Positions 22,945-36,287 are shown, counted from the stretch's first letter. The stretch is 64,000 bases of DNA from Malania oleifera (GCF_029873635.1 NC_080423.1:101680991-101744990); one strand, 5' to 3'. Notes: generated from the sequence alone by a model not told the origin. Translations and numbers: made by a program.

Positions 22945-23446
22945 AGAAAAGTGTACCTTATTGATATGAGTAGTAACATCTAATCTTTTTTAAGCCTTTC
23001 TTCCATGGGGTATCACATTCTCCCCCACTTACAGAATGCAAAGTCCTCATTGCAAACCCACATTTACAAACTCAGGCGATGTGAATCTCATCACAACTTC
23101 TGGCTGGGTAACTGCTTTGATACCATTATGTAACGCCCCAATGTGGGTCTGCCAGGGAGCACTGCGTCTCTCCTCCTCCACCTAGACCTGAAAATAGGGG
23201 GTGGGCCTTGTCGGACTAATGACTGGCCCCATAGACCAACACGTGTCATTTTCAGTGTGTTTTGTCCTCACTCACACACTTCCTGAGAAAAATTCCTAGA
23301 ATGTCACCCATCCAAAGATTACTCCAAGCCAAGCACGCTTAACTGTGGAGTTCTTATGGGAAGATTCTTGAAAAGAAAGGTGCATCTTGTTGATATGAGT
23401 AGTAACATCTAATTATTTTTAAGATTTTCTTCCATGGGGTATCACA
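22945..23446 (-). mobile_element. Second Cassandra element, opposite orientation, incomplete
   Basis: A complete LTR lies at 23129-23446 (318 bp, minus strand) with its 5S-like core at about 23298-23362. The primer site reads antisense at 23114-23128 (gctttgataccatta). A shorter second LTR piece lies at about 22945-23017 after the purine tract (antisense ttctcccccactt). Family and parts match 20888-21598. Confidence 0.9.
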
Positions 23447-25612
23447 GAATGTATATAATCCGTCTTGGACTTTGTGCTCTTTGTCCCTTATGTGTGATCT
23501 CAATCATAGACCTGTGCACATGGTAAATACATACATAAGTTCCCGGTGTTTCATTAGCATCAAAACAGAGATCAGACTCACAGAATCAACTTTTCCCCCC
23601 ATGACAGGTTGTGCGGTCGTAGGCTGAACTTAGCCCTAGCCAGCCTGCCACCAGGCTAGCTAAGTCAACTATACTGTATGACAGTTAGTACGAATGACCA
23701 TCCCATAGCTAGTCTAGACTCTAGGTGGGAACTCTACACTTCACTGACCCACTCGACTATTTAATACCAACACTCTCCCCGAGATGTGTGGTTGCACTAA
23801 GCTGTTCATTACATTAATTGCGGTACCGAGCGATCTATGGTCCATCAGAGTTCTAAACCATACATTATAATTTAACAATACTCGTGGTCTATAGGCCACC
23901 ATAATTATTTACTATATATGCATTCTTTTCAACCATTCCAGAAAATAATATATCATCAACACATTTCCAGTAATCATTATATCAAACTATAAACTCATAA
24001 CTTTAATTAATCAATAAATATCTTTCTCATGCCACATGATTTGAGTGTTTCTCATAATTATATAAACTACTGGAAAACGGGTCATTTTATACCCAATATC
24101 TGTTTTACCAAAAATACAGGTTTAATTATCTCCATCATTTATTTAACTCAAAATATGTATTTAAAGGAAAAACGGAGATAACCAACCCTACTCACTTTAA
24201 TTCTTTACAAAATACGTATAATAAATCAAACCAATAATTTTAACTGGTCAAATCATTCAGAAAATCTACTACAATAATCCAGAAATCAAATACTTTAATT
24301 CAATCGATTCAACTTTAAAATAACAATCATTTAAAATTCCTAAGCTCACAAACACCAATTTAATTAACTTATAATAATAATAATAATAATTCAAAATCCA
24401 ATTTCCATATGCCAGAATATTCAGAAAAATGTGTATATAATTCCTGTAATCTCATATTACAATTTAATCAATTAAATGATAAAAAATTGCTGACATAATT
24501 TATTCCTTTTATCTTATCCTAGGAGTGGTGCCTACGACGCTCCTACGACAAATCCACTTTGGTTAAAATGTTGGTGGTTGAATTTGGAACTTAGGGATAC
24601 TTCCCGTTTTTCAATCTGCGCATGATTCGCTGAGAAATCTTAGAGAAAGAGAGAGAGAGAAAGTTGGACGAAGGAGAGAAAGTGGTGAGAACTGAGAGAA
24701 AGAGACGAAGAGTGCGCTGGGGGGTTTTGTTTTGATTTATTTCAAATCATCCTGAAAGTTCAGGATGACTCGTCTTCTTTTCATACATATATATCAATAT
24801 ATATTATAACCTTTACTTATATATCTAATTTATATTATATTATTATATACATATATATACATATATATATATATATATGTCATATTATTCGTTTAATTAA
24901 TTCAATTTATTAATAATTAATTAATTAATTAATTTTTTTTCTAGGTTACTACATTCTCCACTCATAAAAATTTTGTTCTCGAAATTTGCTAATCAATCAT
25001 TTTACATAACCTTAACATTACTTGACCTTCATTATACGACAAATTCAATATACTCCACAGATATGCATAAATATGTTACGTAACATTCAAATCCTCAATT
25101 AAAAACATCAAACACTCAAATTGACCACAAATCGTCAAATTACAACACCTAAATTACCAAGATTCTCCTTCAAAAACTTGTCTCCACTATCAACTAACCT
25201 AATCTTCGAGTTCAAATTTCAAGTTCCAATCTCTCTGCTCGAAAACATCACCATTGATGGGTTTACCATGATTTTCTAAAACTCGCGACTAATTCGAAAA
25301 ATCACAAAAGACCATCAAAGAGTTTCTACCTCTAGGCCACGAAACAAAACTCAAAATTTCTTACCAGTATCCTAATCTACCCATTCCTATCCTCGTCCTA
25401 ACTCAAACCTATACTCTGGTATTAATCTGCCCTAGAATCTGTAGAACCTAACAACCTAAAGCTCTGATACCACTTGTGATGCCCCAAACCCGCCAAGTGG
25501 GGCACGGGGTGTTATGTGTTCCATTCACCTAACTCTGACACCATAAATATCATTCAAGTAGCAGAATATGATTAAACATCCTCAAATAAAATACCAGAGT
25601 TATAAGGACCCG
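23447..25612 (-). mobile_element. Gypsy-derived element with very short internal region (family Y LTRs)
   Basis: Minus-strand order: 5' LTR from 25475 rightward (TGTGATGCC end, recognisable to about 25612), primer site at about 25460-25475 (antisense gctctgataccacttg), about 520 bp of non-coding internal sequence, a polypurine tract (antisense attctccactcat at 24953), and a 3' LTR ending at 24952. No gag or pol is present. This is the layout of a non-autonomous derivative relying on proteins from a relative. Its left limit is uncertain because of the neighbouring Cassandra. Confidence 0.7.
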
Positions 25613-26760
25613 AACCTGAGTGGGTTCTTACATATAAATTTTTCAACAGACGCATATAAATCTAAATTATTTTTATTACTAGAGCACTAATTAGCTTTAT
25701 TTCAAATATATGTCTCAACTATTAAAATGAAAATTTCTAAAATTCTAAAATACACAAACATAATTCTAAATTGTATTATACTAAATTTTTTATTCTACTA
25801 TACTCTTTCTACTCCCGCTCTTGCACTACTATACCAAATTTTAGTACCCTATTCAAAATGTAAAGTAATAATTGGGGTAAGTCAACGCTCAGTAAATAAA
25901 TAAGATTATTATTAGTGCGTGGCCAAAATGAACTTTCATAATATTTTAATTTCGTAAAACAATATTTAATACTATAACTTCAAAACTACTTTTAAAATAA
26001 ATGTAAATTTAAAAATTTCTGTATAAAGCCTTTACTATCATCTATAGCAGTAAAATTTTATAATCATATACTATAACTGTTAAACTGAACTTTTTAACGT
26101 TTAAAATTATAACTATAATACTCAATCATGTATATATATACTTTTCCTTATTAATTCATTATCTAGGTACAAAAATGTCTCTGTTCACATAAACATATAA
26201 TTTTCCTTCAATTCATCAATAGCTCTGTATACGTAGTTAAATATGTATATACACGTATTGTAAAAACCACCCTTAGGCTTGTTAATCGTAAGTCATGTTT
26301 ACCCCCATGACTGGGTTGTGCGGTCCGAAGACTAGACTTAGTTGACTGGCCGGCCAAACTAAATCAACTTACATTATCATTAAGTGAGATTTTCCCTAAT
26401 AAACTAAGGTCCAACCCAGGTGTGCACTTAGGAGAAATCTACTACCATATAAAATCATTCTACCAACAGTGTGGGTACACTATGATTCGTTTAGAGTTTA
26501 AGCTGTGGTATCGAGCATTCGTAATTTTCTGTATCGTTTGTGCCATAAGGGGGTTTGAAAACATCTTATTATAGAATTTATAAAATTACAATAATATCAT
26601 GAAAATCTCATTTTTACTCATTTTTCGTGAAATACGCAACATAAATATCAACTCATGTGATTTTTACTCATATTTTTGTGAAATATGCAACGTAAAAATA
26701 AGCTCATGCCACATAATTTTCATGTTAAAAATATTTTCTTGAATAAAAATCAATACTGTA
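25613..26760 (-). mobile_element. Gypsy-type LTR fragment, minus strand
   Basis: Antisense LTR landmarks: 'aaggacccgaacctgagtgg' at the start, 'caacgctcagtaaataaata' (25884) and 'ctgggttgtgcggtccgaag' (26313). It belongs to a family unlike its left neighbour. The junction with the plus-strand pol region near 26760 is abrupt. Confidence 0.65.
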
Positions 26761-28226
26761 AAATATATTCTCTTCCTCCTCTCTTGAGTTGTTGTCAGGG
26801 ATTCATGGCCTTTGTGACGGAAATGTCAAGGAACAAACTGAAGCTCACTAGTACGCCAGTGGTAAAGGAGTTTACAGATGTTTTTCCAGATGCGCTACCA
26901 AGCTTGCCACCTGATCGTAAGGTAGATTTTCCTATTGATATGCTTCCAGGTATAACGCCAATCTCTAAAGAACCTTACCGAATGACGCCCGTAGAATTGG
27001 CAAAATTAAAGAATCAGTTGCAAGATTTGCTTGATAAGGGTTTTATAAGACCCAGTGTATCTCCGTGGGGAGCTCCAGTGTTATTTGTGAAGAAGAAAGA
27101 TGGGTCCATGAGGATATGTATAGATTATAGGGAAATTAATAAGGCGACAATCAAAAATAAGTATCCTTTAACCCATATAGACGACTTATTCGTTCTGCTC
27201 CATGGTACACAGGTTTATTCTAAGATTGACCTCAGATTAGGCTACCATCAAGTGAAGATTAGGGCGGAAGACGTCTCGAAGACAACCTTTAGAACTAGGT
27301 ATGGGCATTATGAGTTTCTTGTTATGCCTTTTGGTGTGACGAATGCTTTTACAATATTCATGGATTTGATGAATAAAATCTTCCACCAATATTTAGACTA
27401 GCTTGTTGTTGTTTTTATAGATGATATACTGATCTATTAGAGGAGCTATGAGGAGCATGAGACACATTTGAGGCAGGTGTTACAGACGCTAAGAGAAAAG
27501 AAGTTGTACGCCAAGTTTAGCAAATGTGAATTTCGGTTTGAGAAGGTTGCGATTTTGGGGCATGTCATCTCAAGGGATGGAATTTCTGTGGATCCTAGTA
27601 AAATTGATGCGGTAGTGAATTGGGTTAGAATGAGGAACGTCCAAGAGATCCGAAGTTTCTTGGGGGTGGTGGTTATTACCATCGCTTTGTTAAGGGATTC
27701 CCAACGTTATCAGGACTTTTGTCGTGACTGACTACGAAGAACATCAAATTTGAATGGGATGATAGCTGTGAGCAGAGCTTCTAGGAATTGAAGCAAAGGC
27801 TTGTCGTGTCACCAATGTTGATCATTCCATCAGGGAGTGAGGGTTATGTTATCTAAAGTGATGCGTCCTTGAAGGGACTTGGCTGTGTATTGATGCAGCA
27901 TGGTAGGGTGGTAGCGTATGCTTTCAAGTAGTTGAAAGAGTATGGAAAGAACTACTGTACCTATGATCTTGAATTGACTGCAGTAGTATATGCATTGAAG
28001 ATTTGGAAGCATTACCTGTATGGCGAGCGATGCGAAATCTTCTCCGACCATAAGAGTTTAAAGTACTTTTTCACTCAAAAGGAACTGAACATAAGGCAGA
28101 GAAGGTGGTCGGAGCTTATTAAAGATGTTGACTGCAGAATCAGTTACCACTCAAGGAAAGCAAATATGGTAGCTGATGCGTTGAGCGGGAAGTCTATGGG
28201 ACCAGCGCTAGCAGATATAGAGATTC

Positions 28227-30397
28227 TGTAACGACCTGATGAATAATGGTATTTAAATAATAAAAGAAAGGGAAATGGAAACCGGAAACAGAAGGAGGCA
28301 GTCGATGACATTGCATTTTGGAAAGGATAATCCCGAGAATTTTTCAGCTCCTCGTCGACGAATACAGGTGACTCATTGACGAGGTTAGGATTCGTCGACA
28401 AGAAGATATCAAGAGAGAGAATTTTTGGAAGCTTGAAATTTGTTGACGAATTTTCTATAGGACTCGTCGACGAGATGACGTGGCACATCGACGAATCCCG
28501 CAGTATAAATAGGGATTAAACGTGATTTTCAGTCATTTTTCCTGTGCAGAACTTCCCTCTCTCTTACCCTTCGGTTTCTCCACCTTCACTCTTCGATTTC
28601 AGGCCGAATTTTTACCAATTCGACAATCTGAAGCCACCACGACGCTCCTGGGAAAGTTCTCTGCAAGTCTGCCAAAGCGGATCGTCGGTGGGGCTGAGTT
28701 GGAAACCATCCCAAATCCAGGGTAAGACTTTCTACTCAGTATTTGGTTAATTGACAGTTGTAGGAAGTGATATACGCGTAAAAATACTAAAGTCTAGTAC
28801 TAGGAGTTTTCATTTCCAGGGTGTTGAGTTGGGAACCCTGCGGGTGCGGGACAGATTTTCTTAAGGGCTTTTCAGGAATCAGGTAAGGGGATAAATTAAA
28901 CTAGTTCTTTTTGATAAAATGTATGTATATATAGCATTTGATTTCAGGAAAGTAAATATGTTCATATATATGATTTATATTTGAGAAAACACTGTTGAAA
29001 ATGATGGTATATTGAATATGCGAAAAACTTGTTTAGTGTGGCATGAGTAGAAATTGTTATGAAACACTGTTTTCTGGGAATGTGTTAATGATAGAGATTT
29101 TTATAATGGAAAACCGTCATACGGGCCAAGATTTTTATATGTTTTGCTGGTGTATGGGTCGTGCTATGTGTTTGATTTGCTAGCGTACGAGCTGAGCTAT
29201 GTATATGTTTTGTCGGCATACAGACCGAGCTATAGATGTGATTTGCCAGCGTATGGGTTGTGCTATGATATGATTTGTCAGCATACGGGCTGAGCTATGG
29301 ATGTGATTTGCCAGCGTACGGGTTGTGCCATGATTTGCCGGCGTACGAGCCGAACTATGGTAAAATGTGTAATACCGGCGTACGGGCCGATGATTTTCAT
29401 GATATACATACATATGCAAAATGATATGATTGATTTGATAATTAATGATATGAAATATCCATGTATCACAGTTTCAGTATATCTTATATGATATCAAAAC
29501 CTGGTTGGCTTGGTCTAAGCTAGCACTTGCACGGTACCGTTGCTATGTGCCCATAGTCATCATGATCATGATATTTGTGTTAACGCCGCTGTATGGAGTG
29601 GTGTGAGATTGGATGGTCGATGTAGTTTATAAGAAGTGTGTGAGTGCCCCTGGTGTACAGACCAGGTCTGGCAGACCCATCAGACTTACAAACTGTACTT
29701 TTGACTTAGCAGTGGTCGGCCAACCATTGTCAGGTCCCACCTTTGGGCCACACAACCCAGTCATGTGGGGGTAATACATGACAATAGCCAGCTAACCTAC
29801 CAGGAATGTTTTTGTATTATTATTATATGAGATGAAATATGTTTATGAAAATGTAGTATGTTCTGCCATGTTTTGATGATATATATGTTTTCCTAGATTT
29901 GACAAAATAGTTACTGAATACGTTCTGTATGGTATATGTATAACACGGAATACTCATGTTGCCACACACTGATATTAGTTTATTTCCCTTACTGAGAGGT
30001 GTCTCACCCTAAAATTTTATAAACTTTTCAGTAGCCCTAGATAGGAGAGCGGGAAAAGCCCCGCTGATCTAGTGTTGTTTGCCTACCCTCTTTGAAGGGT
30101 AAATGTTAGTAGGGATAGTTGGATTTTGTGGGAAATGTCCCTAGATCTTGTTTTTGGGATGTATATACTGAAATACAGTGGTTATAGTGACTCTAGTATT
30201 TATGGTATTGCAATGAATGTTTTCGTATTTATGATAATGTGAGTGTATGTTTCTTGCTGCTTAGGCTTCCGTTATGTGTGTTGATGTATCCCTGGTACCC
30301 ACAGGTCCAGGTGGATTATGATCTGTTGAACTGATATTTGTGATATTGATTTTATTATATTTTTTTAAAAAATATGGAAATTAAGCAGGTCGTCACA
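28227..30397 (+). mobile_element. Gypsy-type solo LTR (family X)
   Basis: TGTAACGACC to GGTCGTCACA, 2171 bp, with a perfect target duplication GATTC (28222-28226, 30398-30402). Same family as 6614-11527. It holds GTCGAC palindromes (about 28350-28500), TATAAATA at 28504-28511, a GCGTACGG minisatellite (about 29110-29395) and the conserved 'cttactgagaggtgtctcacc' block (about 29988). Confidence 0.93.
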
Positions 30398-31036
30398 GAT
30401 TCAGTATCTGATCATGATGGATTTGGAGAGACTCAACATAGAGTTGGTCAAAAGTGATCCTCAGTTATGTACTACTAGCTTAGTGGTGCAGTCTACTCTA
30501 TGGGAAAGGCTAAAGCTGCTCAGAAAGAGGATCTAGAATTAGTAAAGGTAATGGTCAGAGTACAGGGTGGTCAGGGTGAGGTGTTTTGTATTACAAATGA
30601 CGGGGCTTTACGGTTCCGTTTTAGATTATGTGTTACTACTGATACTGATATTAGAGGACCGTCCTAAAAGAGGCTCACAGATCTTTATAGAAAGTTCATC
30701 TCGGTAGCACGAAAATGTATAGGGATCTGCGAAAGTCTTATTGATGGAGTGGTATGAAGAAAGAGATTGTCGAGTACATAGCACAGTGTTTGACGTGCCA
30801 GTAGGTAAAGCCTGAGCACCAGAGGCTAGCAGGCCAGTTGCAACCACTTTTTACCCCAGAGTGGAAATGGGATCACATATTTATGGATTTTGTTTCAGGG
30901 CTGCCGTTGGCATTGCATGGCCAAAATGCAATCTGGGTGATTATCGATCGTTTGACCAAGACTGCCCATTTTCTTCCCATCAAGATCAGCTACTCCATTA
31001 ACAGACTGGTAGAGATTTATATTCAGGAAATAGTCC

Positions 31037-33096
31037 TGTAACGACCCGGCCCTTTATATGGACCCAAGTGTCACTCACTTATTTCAAATACCTATACCTG
31101 TTCAAGATATGGAAACAACTCGTCCTAAACAGGGACATTCGGGTATAAATCATACATAATCATGATGTAAATGTCACGGAAAAACATAAACATCCATTGG
31201 GATTTCTACTAGACTTATACCAGAGTTTGCTAATACATCCATAATTTACATAAATTCGGATACAGAATAATTCTCATTATTACAACCCTCTAAAAAGAAA
31301 CTTCATCTAAGTTTACTACAAGATTCATATGCTTACGTAAGCTGACCAAAATAATCTCCCCAGTCCCTTTAGCTACTAGGACTGACGCACTGATGAACTT
31401 GAAAACAAAGGTTGTATGATAGGGTGAGACACCTCTCAGTAAGGAAGAAAGAGTTACAACAGTGTGTGATTGCATATATGCACATTTTTATAAGAACTCA
31501 TACATTCAATACATTTGTTTATAATACTGTATCATATAACATTTGTTTGCACATAAAGTATTTAAATCATGCATATGACTATCTAAACAACTCCAGCTTG
31601 GTATGACAATTTGCCTATTTTACCCCGTGGCACGAGTTGTGCACTGATTGCCTTTGACAGTGTCCTATTCGTCCAGACAAAAGCTGAGCATCTTTTATGA
31701 TTTGACCGCCCCTAGTTTATTTTTACCAGCAGCTTACTAACTCCTCGCAGGCATCTAACGTACCCATACTGATTTCTCATGTATGGGTCCATTGCACTGC
31801 CAGCATCGTTACCTAGCCCTAAGAGTTTATTTCAACCCCCGAACTGGAGTATTTTTCAACCCCTCTTTACTGAAGTTTCTTTCAACCTCTTTTAGTCACA
31901 AGTTGTAGTTCCAGTATCATATATATAATTTATAGCAAAACAATAACCTGTGCAATTTTAGTATTTTTCACAAATTCAAATAATCACATTAGGTTCAAAC
32001 CGGTGCCTTTCCACTCACTTTACCCCTCTTTGTTTACTGATTCAACTCAGTGTATCACCGGCCTCCGTTTATCACATTCTTAGTATAACAAATTGGAACT
32101 TCGTTCCCATATTCTATATCAATAGTATAGAAAATCCATTCATTTCCATGTCAACATATATCACACAAGTTTAATCCAAAAACCCGCTAAATGATGGAAA
32201 TCAAGTAAACATCATTTAAATGAATAAGTAAATGATTCGAACATCTCCTACTATAGTATAAATGTAAATAAGTGATTTTCGTAGGATTTGGAGATCATAC
32301 GCCCAAAATCCTTGTTTTTACCAAAAACTATAAAATCGTAAAACTGACATTTCTATTTGGTAAAATTTAGAAAATAAGCAGTTAAATCATACATAATAAC
32401 ATAAACTAGCTTTTTAGCGGTTTAATTTTCTAAAAACGCTGTTGTAATCAAATTCCCCTTACCTTATACTCGAAATGAAACTTCGTACAAACACAGTCCA
32501 AATCGACAACCCGGGATGCTGAAAACCTAAAATCACAGAACGTAACCTTACTATGTTTTCTATTTTTATCTAAATATTCAATCAAAACTAAGATCAGATC
32601 CCTACCTTGACTTTTGGGAAAAACCCGAAAATCTTCGAAACGACGATTCGATCCGCTAAACTTGTAGAGTTTTCTCTTCTGATCCATGCAGTACCCTTCG
32701 TTTTTGGAAACGGACGACGAAAGGTGAAGAATCCTAGAGAGAGAGAGAGAGATTCGTAGGTTAGAGAGAGAGAGAGAGAGAGAGAGAGCCTTTGGGAGAA
32801 GCTTAACCCCTAAGCAACTCAAATGGGATATTTATAAGGCCTTTGACCCGGTCCAATTTGTCGATGAGGTGGCATCTTCATCGATGAATCCACCACACTA
32901 ATCATCGACGAGGCTCTAAATTTCATCGATGAGGATTTCCCGAGAACCTCCCAAAACCCCTCGGCATTCTCTCGTTGACGAGGCTCTGAATTTCGTCGAC
33001 GAGGCTCTGAAGGACTTCGTCAATGAATGTGATCCTTCGTCAACGAATGTGATCCTTCGTCAACGAATCCAGTTTTTGAAGGTTTGGGTCTCTACA
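31037..33096 (-). mobile_element. Gypsy-type solo LTR (family Z-like), antisense
   Basis: Plus-strand ends TGTAACGACCC and GGTCTCTACA, 2060 bp, with a perfect target duplication AGTCC (31032-31036, 33097-33101). On its own strand it opens TGTAGAGACC, carries GTCGAC/GTCAACG motifs (about 32860-33070), then TATAAATA (32829-32836), an AG-rich leader (32732-32788) and the conserved 'cttactgagaggtgtctcacc' block (31422-31442). Confidence 0.92.
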
Positions 33097-34259
33097 AGTC
33101 CATTCTCACGGTGTGCCAGTGTCTATAATCTCAAATCGAGACTTGCATTTTACGTCACGATTTTGGAGGAGTTTGCAGGAAGCTCTAGGGTCTTAGTTAT
33201 TTTTCAGAATGATGTTCCATCCTCAATCAGACGGTCATACTGAGAGGACGATCCAAATATTAGAAGATATGCTTTGAGCATGCGTGCTCGATTTTGGGGG
33301 TAGTTGGACTCAATTCATGCTGCTGGTGGAATTTGCGCACAATAACAGTTATTAGGCTAGCATTGGCATGACACCCTTTGAAGCGCTCTATGGTAGAAGG
33401 TGTCGTTCTCCTCTATATTGGGATGAAATAGGAGAACGACTAGTTGTGGGACCAGAGTTAGTATAGCAAGCGTATGATAAGGTTCGTCTCATTAAAGATA
33501 GAATCAGTGCAGTTTAGAGTCGACAGAAGAGTTACGCCGATACCCGCCGCAAGAAATTGAAGTTTGATATTGGTGATCATGTGTTTTTGAAAATAGTTCC
33601 GTTAAAATGGGTTATGAGATTTGGATGAAAAGGTAAACTTAACCCTAGGTTCATTACCCCATTCGAGATTCTAGAGAAGGTGGAGCCGGTTGCCTACAAG
33701 TTAGCTTTACTACCTGTGTTGTCCAGGATACACGACGTATTCCATGTCTCCATGTTGAGGAAATACGTCACAGACCCTTCTCATGTAATCAGTTATAGTG
33801 AATTAGAGTTCATTGATTCACTAGTTTATGAGGACGTACCAATACAGATTATGGACAGGAAAGAGCAGGAATTGAGTAATAAGAAGATTTCTCTAGTAAA
33901 ACCCTGTGGAGAAATCACGCAATAAAAGAAGCTTCTTGGGAGCTCAAGGAACAGATAAGACAGAAATATCCACATTTATTCAGTGGGGTTCAATTATAAT
34001 CAGAAAAGTGTAAGTGGTTATGAAATGTTTCTTTTGCAAGTTAGTCAGTACATGTAGTAATTTAGTTAGTAAGTAGTATTTTAGTTTTAGGGGAATTTTA
34101 TTTTATATATGTAATCTCCTAGAACTCTGAATGTAACTACGGTATTCCTCCGCCACAAGTGTAGGTACGTAATAAATAAGAAAACTGTTTGACTTTAGGG
34201 GATGGTGAACCACATGAATAGTAAATTTCGAGAACGAAATTTTTATAAGGAGGGGAGAA

Positions 34260-36287
34260 TGTAGAGACCTAGTGAATTATATTAATTAAATAATATGAGG
34301 AGGAAAGAAAATGAAATTGTAAATTTGGGCTGCGTTTGTCGACGAACACGCTTGATGGGATCGTCGATGTGGACACGTGTCTCGTCGATGAGAAGTTATC
34401 GAGGGGCTATTTTCAGTTCTGAATTTCGTTAATGAGGAATAAGTGTTCGTCGACAAACTCGCTTCGTGGTCTCGTCGACGAGGTGACGTGTCTCATCGAC
34501 GAGTGCAAGTGTATAAATAGCTTGAACTCGATTTTCACCGTAGAACTCATGCGAAAAACTTCTCTCTCTCTCTCTTTCCTCTTCGGTTCTCCTTCCTTCT
34601 CTATAAGATTTTGGGTCCGTTCTTTGCCGGATCGACGATCTAAAACCGCCACGCTACTCTTGGGGAAGTTCTCTTCAAGTCTGCTGGAGTAGATCGTTGG
34701 TGGGGCTAACTTGGACTCCATCCCAGGTTCAGGATAAGGTTTTTCATTGAGTATTTGACATTCCTACAATTGTAAAAAAGGTAGCATTTGAAGAAATACT
34801 GAAGTTTTATTTGGGGCAATATTGTTTTCAGGGTGTTCAGTGGAGAAGCCTGCAGGTGCAAGACTAGTTGTTTTATGGGCTTTCCAGTAGTTAGGTAAGA
34901 GAGTAAACTAAAGTAGTAATTTTTTATAAAAATTATTATTAATTAATAGCAGATTAATTTTCAGAAAGCACGTATTATGTATGAGTATATTTGGGAAAAT
35001 ATTGTTGTTACACAGGAATATGTTTTTAGTGTAAAAATGTCAGAAAATGTGATTTCAGAACAGAATTCATGATTTTATTCAATTTGTGTGGTATGAATAT
35101 TATTTCATGTATATTGTATTATGTTAAGTCCGATTTACAGAAAAAACATGTTTACAGTTATTTTCAGAAATAACATGAATAATACAAGAAATTATGATTT
35201 CAGAATATATGATAAACAATACATATGCTCAGTTCAATATCTATGTGATTGATAGCCAGCATAAGGCCACAGTTATGTATGTTATTCGGCGCAAGGTCAT
35301 GATTATTTATGTTATAACAGAATTCAGAAAATGCTATCAATATATTTATATTAAAACAGTATATGATCATGTACTATATGTTATTAGAACCCAGATGATA
35401 GTTCAGATTAGTTTTCAAGAGCACGGTACCATAGCTATACGGTTCAGTTCAGATTTATGCTAACTACCCTTACTAGTAGAGGGGGTGGGAGATAGATAGT
35501 CAATGTGACTTTCAGTGTAGAGTTGTAGACATCCACCTAACAGTCAAGACCAGGGTGTGGCGAACTCATCGTACTTACAGACATTTTTAAATTGGCAGTG
35601 GTCAGCCAGCCATTATCGGGTCCCACCTTTGGGCTACACAACTCGTCATGGGGGGTAATACATGACACTAACTAGTTATTCATCTCGGGTATATTTCAGA
35701 ACTATTATTTATAACAGATGATTTTATGAACATTGAGATACAGTATGATTTAGTATGACTATGAAATTGTATGTTTATTCAATTATGATATTATCAGTGT
35801 TTTGAGACATGTAATATGTACTGTATATTTATTACATCATGCAAATATTATTGCTATCACACAACTGTTTTTAGTTTATTTCCCTTACTAAGAGGTGTCT
35901 CACCCTAATTTTAAACCATTTCAGGGAACCCAGAAAGACAGACGGACCGAGCTCCGCGCTGTTGAGGCAGTTGTTCTACCCTGCTAGAAGGGTAAGTTTT
36001 GAATTAGGGTTAGTAGATTTTTGATGTAAGATCCTAGTTTTATTTCTTGGTGTTTTTGAGGATTGTATATATATCTACATAAATATGGTGGAATGTAAGT
36101 AACTTTGATATTACATTTTATGGTTGGGTGGATGAAATTTATATTTACTGCTGCTGAGGTGTCCACTGTGTATGACAAATGTGTCTCCGTTACCCACGAG
36201 TTCAGGTTGACTTTGTTATATTATAAGTTAATGGTATCAGGGTATTTTATGTGGTTGATTATGTAGTAAATTAAGTAGGTCGTTACA
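34260..36287 (+). repeat. 3' LTR of the Tekay-like element
   Basis: TGTAGAGACC to GGTCGTTACA, 2028 bp, directly after the polypurine tract. It has the GTCGAC-type motif cluster at about 34336-34505, TATAAATA at 34512-34519 and the 'cttactaagaggtgtctcacc' block at about 35884. Confidence 0.9.

Larger units (their letters stand above)
20077..24952 (-). mobile_element. Mosaic of gypsy-type LTR pieces, minus strand, interrupted by two Cassandra elements
   Basis: Starts at a TGTAGTGCC end and finishes GGTTACTACA at 24952. Recognisable antisense LTR blocks recur: the 'gagacacttctcagtaag' block (20440), 'gggttgtgcggtccgaag' (20696), the 'acctgttcttgaaaaatctg' and leader region (21940-22140), a GTACGG-type minisatellite (22500-22640), 'ggttgtgcggtcgtagg' (23607), and a leader with 'ctcctacgacaaatccac' (24540) as in family Y. 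At least two LTRs are represented. The right-hand part is the 3' LTR of the short-internal element that continues to about 25612. Exact junctions between pieces are uncertain. Confidence 0.6.
26761..36287 (+). mobile_element. Tekay/Del-like gypsy (chromovirus) fossil: pol region and 3' LTR, with two nested solo LTRs
   Basis: Reverse transcriptase at about 26820-27430 ([12 protein letters not shown], then [10 protein letters not shown]). RNase H at about 27830-28200 ([20 protein letters not shown]). Linker and integrase pieces at 30400-31036 and 33097-33660 (WKWDHIFMDFVSGLP). A chromodomain-type C-terminal region at about 33680-33990 (VFHVSMLRKY). Then a polypurine tract (aaggaggggagaa, 34248-34259) and the 3' LTR. 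The long LTR and these motifs fit the Tekay/Del lineage. No matching 5' LTR or gag is seen next to it in this window. The coding region is broken, with several breaks. Solo LTRs at 28227-30397 and 31037-33096 sit inside it, each with a perfect target duplication, so both are younger. Confidence 0.9.

Noticed and set aside
28522-28750. Open frames just downstream of the TATA box in the family X solo LTR.
   Set aside because: They lie in LTR leader sequence without similarity to any protein. Comparable frames in sister LTRs are not conserved as protein.
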